Position numbers and translations under genes: made by a program. A stretch of 5,962 nt of DNA, taken from assembly GCA_009904025.1 (NCBI GenBank), contig WYEE01000096.1, positions 1 through 5,962 of the forward strand, written 5' to 3'. Below the pieces are notes generated by a model. The model was not told where the DNA came from. It saw nothing but the letters and a program-made list of their open reading frames with translations, and made no database searches. The DNA is from Thermogladius sp. Lineage in GTDB: Archaea; Thermoproteota; Thermoprotei_A; Sulfolobales; Desulfurococcaceae. Positions 1-5,124 of the stretch are shown here, piece after piece; position 1 is the stretch's first letter; every line of letters begins with the position of its first letter.

Positions 1-24
1 TTCCAGTTAAATACTGTTGAGATA

Positions 25-43
25 GGGTAATACCCCTGGGGGT
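25..43 (+). promoter_or_regulatory. Overlapping short dyads in front of gar1
   Basis: Two inverted repeats share one C-rich arm. GGGTA-A-TACCC spans 25-35 and ACCCC-TG-GGGGT spans 32-43. The C run can pair either with the upstream GGG or with the downstream GGGGG, so the two stems exclude each other. The second G run is also the nearest G-rich element before the TTG start at 54 and could serve as a weak ribosome-binding site. A TATA-like TTAAATAC lies at 7-14. A regulatory role is inference only; the stems are very short and the 5' context is cut off. Confidence 0.25.
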
Positions 44-53
44 CTAGTAGGGT

Positions 54-329
54 TTGAGGCGTTTGGGTTTCATAGAGATTATCGGTAGAAGTGGCATCCT
101 TATTGTTAAACCCTCTGTAGAAGTGAGAGGCGAGCTAATTGGTAGTTTGGTCTACGACTCTAATCTAAGGAGATTGGGTAAAATCGTTGATGTGATTGGC
201 AGGGTCGACGACCCTAGGGTTGTTGTCAAACTGGAGTCCAAGGAACTAGCCTCAACGATCAGAGACTACAACGTGTATTACCAGCCCGGTAAACGAGGGG
301 AGTATAAGAGAGGCGGGGTTCATGGTTAA
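54..329 (+). CDS. gar1: H/ACA RNP component Gar1
   Basis: This 91-residue protein matches the archaeal Gar1 family, which is usually about 75-100 residues. Gar1 binds Cbf5 in the H/ACA ribonucleoprotein and helps load and release RNA during guided pseudouridylation of rRNA. The six-stranded beta-barrel core is recognisable: an opening MRRLG, then GRSGILIVK near residues 12-20, and the signature around residues 31-59 with GSLVYD, LGKIVDVIG and DDPRVVVK (family members more often have PY here). The start is TTG at 54. Two tandem in-frame TAG codons at 45-50 exclude an earlier start, and the conserved N-terminus begins right after it. The stop overlaps the start of tfb by 8 bases, so the two genes are very likely one transcript. 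The gar1-tfb pairing is known in other archaea. Confidence 0.9.
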   Translation: MRRLGFIEIIGRSGILIVKPSVEVRGELIGSLVYDSNLRRLGKIVDVIGRVDDPRVVVKLESKELASTIRDYNVYYQPGKRGEYKRGGVHG

Positions 330-1215
330 AATTGAGGCGGCAACGCTGAAATGCCCTTACTGCGGTAGCGAGGCGATAGTGTTCGACTACTCCCTAAACG
401 CGTATGTCTGCTCAGTCTGCGGCACTGTAATAGACGAGAAGCCTATGGACTACGGTATAGAGACTATTATCCGGGACGAGAACACTCCTAGGGTAAGTGG
501 CTCATATACGAACAGGGTTCACGACAAGGGTATAGGTGGGACAGAGATAGCGGGGGGAGTGATAAAACACGTTAAAGAAGGGAGGAGCTGGGTTGCTAGG
601 CAGAAGGATGTTAGAGTCGATAAAAACGAGAGGATAGTTGAGAAAGCGTTAAAGCATTTAAATGATCTTGTCAAGCTCATTAAACCTCCGACAGCTGTGG
701 CTGAGACAGCCGGCGAGATCCTCAGGAAAGCCGTTGAGGGGAAGAACTTCAAGGAGAAAACGTTGAAGAGAATGGCTGTAGCATCTCTCTACTTGTCCTA
801 CAAGATACACGGGTATCCCAGACCATTTAAACAATTCGCACTCGACCTTGGTTTAGAGCCCCAGGAGATATGGAATGCTATTAAAATGGTGAGCGAGTCT
901 GTCAAAGATCTTAACAAGAAGCTAACCAGAAACGACCCTCAGACAATTATATCGTTTATAACAAAGAAGGCCAACCTGCCACCTCAGGTGGAGTTTGTGG
1001 CTAGCAAGATAGTATCAGACCTCTTGGACACAGGGCTGGTAAGCGGGAAAGGGCTTTCAAGCCTAGCAGCTTCATCGGTGTACGTTGCATCCATCCTGAC
1101 CGGCCATAGGAGAACTCAAATAGACATAGCTAGAGTTGTCGGTTTAACGGATGTAGCCATTAGAAACTCTTATAGTGAAATAGTGCGGAATCTCGATATT
1201 GTAATAAAAATGTGA
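322..1215 (+). CDS. tfb: Transcription initiation factor TFB (TFIIB-like) with a divergent B-reader
   Basis: This 297-residue TFB bridges TBP bound at the TATA box and RNA polymerase. The N-terminal zinc ribbon has C11-x2-C14 and C30-x2-C33. Two cyclin folds follow at about 104-198 and 205-295. The second has the conserved recognition helix-turn-helix region (RRTQIDIA, then TDVAIRNSY, at about 263-284) that reads the BRE in characterised TFBs. Between ribbon and core, the usual DxGPEWRAF stretch is replaced by DYGIETIIR at 43-51, although the later HDKG (67-70) remains. This suggests an altered B-reader helix, so the protein may be a specialised TFB paralogue. The ATG at 322 lies inside gar1 and is preceded by G-rich GAGGCGGGG at about 310-318. 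It is co-transcribed with gar1. Family assignment is firm; specialisation is inference. Confidence 0.92.
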   Translation: MVKIEAATLKCPYCGSEAIVFDYSLNAYVCSVCGTVIDEKPMDYGIETIIRDENTPRVSGSYTNRVHDKGIGGTEIAGGVIKHVKEGRSWVARQKDVRVDKNERIVEKALKHLNDLVKLIKPPTAVAETAGEILRKAVEGKNFKEKTLKRMAVASLYLSYKIHGYPRPFKQFALDLGLEPQEIWNAIKMVSESVKDLNKKLTRNDPQTIISFITKKANLPPQVEFVASKIVSDLLDTGLVSGKGLSSLAASSVYVASILTGHRRTQIDIARVVGLTDVAIRNSYSEIVRNLDIVIKM

Positions 1216-1230
1216 TTTACCCGTATTCGG

Positions 1231-1237
1231 TTTTTCT
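1231..1237 (+). terminator. Possible T-run terminator after tfb
   Basis: A TTTTTCT tract begins 16 bases after the tfb stop codon. Archaeal RNA polymerase can terminate on T-rich non-template tracts without a hairpin. The tract sits between the end of tfb and the TATA-like boxes of the next gene, which is where a terminator would be expected. It is short, so termination may be leaky. Confidence 0.4.
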
Positions 1238-1245
1238 CATGTTGA

Positions 1246-1274
1246 ATTATAAACCCTTTACATCAAAATAAATA
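1246..1274 (+). promoter_or_regulatory. Candidate TATA boxes for the TFE-beta gene
   Basis: Two AT-rich elements lie in the gap after tfb: ATTATAAA at 1246-1253 and AAAATAAATA at 1265-1274. With the usual archaeal spacing of about 26 bases from the TATA centre, they predict transcription starts near 1276 and 1296, giving leaders of about 38 or 18 bases before the ATG at 1314. The first is the better match to the archaeal TATA consensus. Either would make TFE-beta independently transcribed from gar1-tfb. Confidence 0.45.
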
Positions 1275-1313
1275 CTTGGCTTAAGAAGCTTGTTTGCCAA
1301 CGGGTTTGATGCC

Positions 1314-1754
1314 ATGGATAGAGAATCCACCGCAGGCAAAATTCTAGAATTCTTATTGGAAAACGAGGGAAGGGATATACTGCAGAGTGATTTATGGAAG
1401 GAGCTAGGTTTATCGAGTAAGGATGTTTCAAAAATTTTGAAAAAACTCGAAGAGGAGGGTTTGATAAAGAGGGAACCGGTAGTGTACAAGGGGAGGAAAA
1501 CATATAAGATAATGGTGTTGTCGGATAGCTTACTCAACTCTGATAAGATAGGGGTTACTCGTTCTGTTGGCAGGTATTTGATGAGGAAGCTGGTTAACGA
1601 GGCATTAGATATCCCGTGTCTATCATGCCCGTATATAAGTAAGTGCTATGAAGGGGGATTCTATGACCCAGTCAACTGCCAGTTCCTAAATGAATGGATT
1701 CTGAGGAATATGCGTGACAGGAAGCAGGGGGCCTCACTTCCCGCTCAACTCTAG
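1314..1754 (+). CDS. Transcription initiation factor E, beta subunit (TFE-beta; winged helix plus Fe-S motif)
   Basis: This 146-residue protein has the architecture of archaeal TFE-beta, related to RNA polymerase III subunit hRPC39. With TFE-alpha, TFE-beta helps open the promoter and stabilises the pre-initiation complex. Residues about 5-70 form a winged helix-turn-helix, with a recognition-helix region near LSSKDVSKILKKLEEEGL and a wing near EPVVYKGRKTYKI. The C-terminal part has four cysteines, C102-x2-C105-x5-C111-x10-C122, in a PCLSCPYISKC context, matching the cluster-binding motif of the family. The same frame could open at TTG 1290, but ATG 1314 starts right at the domain, has GGG nine bases upstream, and fits the predicted transcription starts better. 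The 3' end overlaps convergent trm1 by 21 bases. A generic winged-helix regulator is the alternative, but the cysteine pattern argues against it. Confidence 0.82.
   Translation: MDRESTAGKILEFLLENEGRDILQSDLWKELGLSSKDVSKILKKLEEEGLIKREPVVYKGRKTYKIMVLSDSLLNSDKIGVTRSVGRYLMRKLVNEALDIPCLSCPYISKCYEGGFYDPVNCQFLNEWILRNMRDRKQGASLPAQL
1734..1754. other. Tail-to-tail coding overlap of TFE-beta and trm1
   Basis: The last seven codons of TFE-beta (S-L-P-A-Q-L-stop) and the last seven of trm1 (L-E-L-S-G-K-stop) use the same triplets on opposite strands. The TAG stop of TFE-beta is read on the other strand as a CTA leucine codon, and the TGA stop of trm1 is read as a TCA serine codon. No spacer or T-run separates the genes, so the two 3' ends of the mRNAs must be complementary. 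Confidence 0.85.
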
Positions 1755-2915
1755 AATAGTGCTCTCCACAATTTTCAAGGGGGCGTTTGTCTTTAAACCA
1801 CGTGGGTCCAGGTGGGTTCTAGACGCCTTGAAGCCCAATTCCTCAAGCCTCTCCACAAGGAGCTCCATATTAGGCATATCAGCCCTGATCTTCCTGCACA
1901 ACAAGTCTAGCCTTATGAAAGGCTCGTTTACACTAAATTCTTTCTGAGCATACTCAACGTATTTTAACACCTCTCTCCTCTGGAGGAACAGCGTCTTCTC
2001 TAAGACGGCTAGAAGCCTCCTTGCAAAGTTCTCATCGCCTATAGGGCAGATCCACAGAGGACCTATAAGCAACGGTCTATTACCGTCGCTGCAATCAAAC
2101 TCCTTGTCTCTATCATACTTGAAACCTCTCTCCAGGGTGGTCGGGCAATACCATATGTAGCCCCTGCACTTGGAGATTACATTAAACGGATTTTTCCTCT
2201 CAGCTACGTAGAAGACACGGTAATAGTGGGCTTTGCTTAGGTATAGTACGGGGGTTATGGTGTAGTTCATCGCGGAGGCTCTTAGAGCAATATTGTACGT
2301 TAGAAGCCTGAGTCCGAGCTCGCTCTTGAAGTCAACGTCGGCGCAGTCAAGCCAATATCTTTTCAAAGTCTTATCTTTGTTAACGCACGCCAACGGACCT
2401 TTATCTGTCGCTGAAACACCTATTAAGGCTTTTTTGCCAAGGGGCTTTAAAGAGCTCTCAATGTAAGGTATGGGGGAGCCATATGGGTCTATATCCACGT
2501 AGTCCACGAAAACACCGGTGAATGTAAGCAGGTTTCCAAGAGCATTCGCCTCCATGTTGAAGGGCGTCAGCTCGTTCTCAAGCTTGTTCAACTTTATGTT
2601 CTCCACAATGAAATCAAAGGCTCTAGGATCCACATCGTTGACTATTCCAACACCTCCGGCTTCGAGGGCTATCCTAATCCCTCTCACACCTGTCCCAGCC
2701 AGCAAGTCCACGAAGAAGAATTTTTTATCATTGAAAAACGCTCTCAATGCTAGTATAGTGGTATCCCTCGACAACCTGGCCGAGGGATTATAGAATACGG
2801 GCATCCAGGCTGGTTCGACGAGGCCGTCCTCCCTAATATACTCGGATAAATCGGGTACATAAAGCCTGGCCAAGCCCTCCTCAACTAGAACAGTCTTCCT
2901 AGGAAGTTTCACCAC
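1734..2915 (-). CDS. trm1: tRNA (guanine(26)-N2)-dimethyltransferase Trm1
   Basis: This 393-residue protein is a full-length Trm1, which uses S-adenosylmethionine to convert G26 of tRNA to N2,N2-dimethylguanosine. Family marks, numbered from the GTG at 2915, are FYNP (41-44), the SAM-binding motif I FVDLLAGTGVRG (68-79), an acidic motif NDVDP (93-97), the catalytic-type DIDPYGSP (141-148), ATDKGPLAC (169-177), LIGPLW (283-288) and the C-terminal RTHLDPRGLKTNAP (366-379). Cysteines 250, 257, 275 and 290 lie where some Trm1 proteins have a zinc site, but they are not in CxxC pairs, so metal binding is uncertain. Two consecutive GTG codons follow an AGGAGGT motif; the second (2912) has the better spacing and may be the true start. 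It is the last gene of a probable operon with the THEP1 gene, 10 bases upstream. Confidence 0.93.
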   Translation of the reverse strand: MVKLPRKTVLVEEGLARLYVPDLSEYIREDGLVEPAWMPVFYNPSARLSRDTTILALRAFFNDKKFFFVDLLAGTGVRGIRIALEAGGVGIVNDVDPRAFDFIVENIKLNKLENELTPFNMEANALGNLLTFTGVFVDYVDIDPYGSPIPYIESSLKPLGKKALIGVSATDKGPLACVNKDKTLKRYWLDCADVDFKSELGLRLLTYNIALRASAMNYTITPVLYLSKAHYYRVFYVAERKNPFNVISKCRGYIWYCPTTLERGFKYDRDKEFDCSDGNRPLLIGPLWICPIGDENFARRLLAVLEKTLFLQRREVLKYVEYAQKEFSVNEPFIRLDLLCRKIRADMPNMELLVERLEELGFKASRTHLDPRGLKTNAPLKIVESTILELSGK

Positions 2916-2916
2916 G

Positions 2917-2923
2917 ACCTCCT
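2917..2923 (-). promoter_or_regulatory. Ribosome-binding site of trm1
   Basis: On the minus strand AGGAGGT lies in the 10-base gap after the THEP1 stop codon. It is one base from GTG 2915 and four bases from GTG 2912, which favours the second GTG as the start of Trm1. Counted from the GGAGG core, the distances are two and five bases. Confidence 0.65.
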
Positions 2924-2925
2924 AA

Positions 2926-3468
2926 TCAACCTTTAATTCTCTCGACAACAGATTTCGGGAGAGTTCGATTCAACATATCCCTGTTTTCAAATGTTAAGAA
3001 CAGTTTTTCAGAGGTCTCTAGTAGCTTCAAGATATCTGGGTCTGAAAGCCGGTGGTGGACTACTAGAATAGAGGGCTTGCCTAAGTGCAAGGCTTCAATT
3101 AGTAAGGGCTTGAAGCTAGGTAGTTTAAGCTCCATTGGGCCAACTTCGTCCACGCATAGGACATCGCTCTTTGCTACAACTTCTTTGCTCAGCGCTCTCT
3201 CCACAATTCTATTGGCTTCCTCGACGAATACCCCGTAGGCCCCGACTCTTACATGTGAGGAATAATCTCTTTTAGCTAGCCAAGCCCAGTCTCCTGTAGA
3301 CAAATCCTGTATTTTAAAGCCTACTCTAACACCCGACATATCTCTTTCTTCAAAAGCAATTAGGCCAGCTACGCTTAGATTGTTTCGTCTAAGCATTTCA
3401 ACGACTCTGTTAAATAGCGTGGACTTGCCTACTCCGGGCCTCCCCGTTATGACAAGCATATAACCCAT
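2926..3468 (-). CDS. THEP1-type nucleoside-triphosphatase
   Basis: This 180-residue P-loop protein matches the THEP1 family, which hydrolyses NTPs in vitro and has an unsettled cellular role. It has a Walker A motif GRPGVGKST at 9-17 and the family's Walker B signature VLCVDEVGPMEL at 103-114, where D107-E108 and the GPMEL that follows are diagnostic. The length equals the family norm of about 170-190. ATG 3468 puts the first strand just before the P-loop; a second ATG at 3459 is possible. The gene begins 6 bases after the stop of the HTH regulator, and the trm1 ribosome-binding site sits right after its own stop, so the three genes are probably co-transcribed. A link to RNA metabolism is suggested only by this neighbourhood. 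Confidence 0.88.
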   Translation of the reverse strand: MGYMLVITGRPGVGKSTLFNRVVEMLRRNNLSVAGLIAFEERDMSGVRVGFKIQDLSTGDWAWLAKRDYSSHVRVGAYGVFVEEANRIVERALSKEVVAKSDVLCVDEVGPMELKLPSFKPLLIEALHLGKPSILVVHHRLSDPDILKLLETSEKLFLTFENRDMLNRTLPKSVVERIKG

Positions 3469-3474
3469 TTCCTT

Positions 3475-4356
3475 TTACTCACCAAAAATCTCTTTTACCG
3501 CGTGTTTGATTTTTTCAATTTTCTTCTCATCATCTATGAAGATTGGAGCCGACTTTGTTATGCTCGACATCTTCACAGCATTCTCAGTCTTCAACTCCAT
3601 TTCCTCCCTTGAGTAACCGGCTAATTGAACTATAGATACCGATTTATCATCTTTCACGAGAGCGCCATCTACCGGGGTTGTTGAGAACTCGAATACCCTG
3701 AGATGCTTGATCTTCACCGCCTCCGCTAGATTATAGAGCACCTTGTTTTCTACGGGTACCTCGGGTTGATTAAATAGACTTTCATCCATTAGATCCACCT
3801 CCTCGAAGACGTCCTCGCCCATCAAGTTTGCTATTTTAATAGCGGTCTGAATGGAAGTCATAGATCGTTTTGTCTCATATTGATATATTGTTTCCTTTGA
3901 TACATTCAGTTTGTTTGCCACCTCACTCCGGGATAGACCTAGCTCAATTCTTTTCCTCGCGAAGCTCTTGTTGTCTATTCTAAGTAGGTATGTTCCTCTT
4001 AGATTGATGATCAGTGGTCTATTCTTCCGTAAGAAATAGTTTCTCAACAGGTTTTTGTTGACAACATAGATGTCGTTCCTAACGTAGACTACGTCATCCT
4101 CCATCTCATTTCTCCAATATTTCTCGGACACTATTAGCACCGAAGCCTTGTATGTGGCCGATAATTTTTTTAAATCATCTATCTCTCTTCTACCAATCCT
4201 CGCTGAATTGTAGACTACTTTCAAAATAATCTTTCTACTGCCAGATCCACCCACAATATCAACACTACGCCCCTCTTCTGGGTAGTTGATTTCCCTCACA
4301 ATAAAACCGGCCCTGCTAAGTATATCGAGTGTTTCCTCGGTGAGCTCGTCAAGCAT
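3475..4356 (-). CDS. COG1395-type HTH transcriptional regulator with nuclease-like N-terminus
   Basis: This protein of 293 residues resembles the archaeal family of putative HTH-type regulators known as COG1395 (roughly 300 residues), whose targets are unknown. The N-terminal part (about 1-115) reads like an alpha-beta fold with D33 in SVDIVGG and K46...N50 in ILKVVYN, reminiscent of a PD-(D/E)xK nuclease core that has lost catalytic residues (inference). A Cro/C1-type helix-turn-helix follows at about 130-186 (SFARKRIELGLSRSEVA, then VSKETIYQYE). A C-terminal domain of unknown role covers about 200-293. I chose ATG 4356 because GAGGAG lies four bases upstream and the homologous N-terminus starts here. 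An in-frame ATG at 4368 would add four residues and could be used by a leaderless transcript from the TATA box at 4388-4396. It heads a probable operon with THEP1 and trm1. Confidence 0.82.
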   Translation of the reverse strand: MLDELTEETLDILSRAGFIVREINYPEEGRSVDIVGGSGSRKIILKVVYNSARIGRREIDDLKKLSATYKASVLIVSEKYWRNEMEDDVVYVRNDIYVVNKNLLRNYFLRKNRPLIINLRGTYLLRIDNKSFARKRIELGLSRSEVANKLNVSKETIYQYETKRSMTSIQTAIKIANLMGEDVFEEVDLMDESLFNQPEVPVENKVLYNLAEAVKIKHLRVFEFSTTPVDGALVKDDKSVSIVQLAGYSREEMELKTENAVKMSSITKSAPIFIDDEKKIEKIKHAVKEIFGE

Positions 4357-4387
4357 TCTACTCCTCATTTATAATACACCGTAGTTC

Positions 4388-4396
4388 TATTATATA
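4388..4396 (-). promoter_or_regulatory. TATA box for the HTH regulator-THEP1-trm1 transcript
   Basis: On the minus strand TATATAATA lies in the gap between the fibrillarin stop and the HTH gene. Its centre near 4392 predicts a transcription start close to 4366-4368 at the usual archaeal spacing of about 26 bases. That is almost exactly at the first ATG of the HTH frame and about 10-12 bases before the second. It would give the three downstream genes a promoter separate from nop5-fibrillarin. Confidence 0.5.
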
Positions 4397-4410
4397 CAAA
4401 GCTCTGAGAT

Positions 4411-5112
4411 TCATCTTTTGAACCTAGCGTAAACCATGGCGTGGTCTTTGTCGTATGGCTCTAGGTGAACCACATCCACTATCTCGAAACCCCTGTTTTT
4501 CAGGGTTTCAATCTCCCTTCTATACACTTCGCTCGGCTCCTTGGTTACGTCAATACTTCTCGCCTTGATGGCTAGAAGTAGGTAGCCTTCGTTCTTAAGG
4601 AAGAAATCAGCGTTGTCGGCTACTACAGAAGCCTGCTCTGGTTGCGCTATGTCTGCGTAGACTCCATCAACCAACTCGACTATATGCCTGTATAGCTGGG
4701 GTTTCCTGGCGTCAGCTAGGATTGGATAGAGGTTCCGTCTTAAGTCCGCCAGGGCCACAAACTCCCTCATGACTCGGGGGGCGAACTCCACGCCGTATAT
4801 CCTACCCTTCAACCCTATTATATCAGATATATGGCTTGCGGTGGTGCCTGTGGCGACGCCTAGGTATAATATTGAATCCCCCTCCCTAATAGGTTGCTCG
4901 CTCAGACCGTTGGCTAAAGCTCCGGCAAGCTTACTCCTATAAGTGTTCCACTCCCTGTACTCAACTCCTCCATGTTTAAACAGCTTCTCCCCGTAGACCC
5001 TGTGGCCGGGCACAAGGTTTTTCGTTGCCAGCCTGACACTCCCATCCTCCAACTCAACGATGAAGACACCGTAGTATTTCTCGTGTGGTTTGATAGAGGC
5101 GACCTCGCTCAC
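4411..5112 (-). CDS. flpA: Fibrillarin-like rRNA/tRNA 2'-O-methyltransferase
   Basis: This is the methyltransferase subunit of the C/D-box sRNP, which puts 2'-O-methyl groups on rRNA and tRNA at sites chosen by guide RNAs, with Nop5 and L7Ae as partners. From GTG 5112 it has 233 residues, normal for archaea. An N-terminal beta domain is followed by the SAM-binding motif I LYLGVATGTTASH at 82-94, the GVEF acidic motif at about 107-110, ADIAQP at 153-158 and IKARSIDVTKEP at 182-193. The residues forming the expected K-D-K-H catalytic set are K61, D154, K183 and H224. A GTG at 5121 overlapping the nop5 stop is also open, but GAGGTGA sits five bases before GTG 5112, and the resulting N-terminus (SEVASIKPHE) matches crenarchaeal fibrillarins. 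It is translated right after nop5 on one mRNA. Confidence 0.95.
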   Translation of the reverse strand: MSEVASIKPHEKYYGVFIVELEDGSVRLATKNLVPGHRVYGEKLFKHGGVEYREWNTYRSKLAGALANGLSEQPIREGDSILYLGVATGTTASHISDIIGLKGRIYGVEFAPRVMREFVALADLRRNLYPILADARKPQLYRHIVELVDGVYADIAQPEQASVVADNADFFLKNEGYLLLAIKARSIDVTKEPSEVYRREIETLKNRGFEIVDVVHLEPYDKDHAMVYARFKR

Positions 5113-5117
5113 GGTCC

Positions 5118-5124
5118 TCACCTC
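5118..5124 (-). promoter_or_regulatory. Ribosome-binding site of fibrillarin inside the nop5 stop
   Basis: On the minus strand GAGGTGA is an excellent complement to the archaeal 16S rRNA tail. It overlaps the TGA stop of nop5 and lies five bases before GTG 5112. This geometry supports 5112 over the upstream GTG 5121 as the fibrillarin start, and suggests coupled translation of the two sRNP proteins. Confidence 0.6.

Noticed and set aside
1..30. Possible C-terminal tail of an upstream plus-strand gene ending in TAA at 28-30 (reads ...FQLNTVEIG).
   Set aside because: Only nine codons are visible and no family can be recognised; the TATA-like sequence at 7-14 competes with this reading.
519..752. 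Minus-strand open frame inside tfb.
   Set aside because: It is fully antisense to a strongly conserved TFB cyclin domain, has low-complexity serine-rich content and no ribosome-binding context.
1290..1313. TTG at 1290 as the start of TFE-beta.
   Set aside because: It would add eight residues outside the winged-helix domain, and one of the predicted transcription starts lies downstream of it; ATG 1314 is better supported.
1247..1537. Minus-strand open frames opposite the start of TFE-beta, including an overlapping one at 1258-1503.
   Set aside because: They lie opposite the TFE-beta winged-helix coding sequence, show no recognisable domain, and are explained as shadows.
2518..2793. Plus-strand open frame inside trm1.
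   Set aside because: It is antisense to the SAM-binding core of Trm1 and has no recognisable features.
3480..3537. Minus-strand ATGATGA resembling the C box of a C/D guide RNA near the 3' end of the HTH gene.
   Set aside because: No matching CTGA D box follows at suitable distance, and the sequence is explained by coding for the acidic IDDEKK segment.
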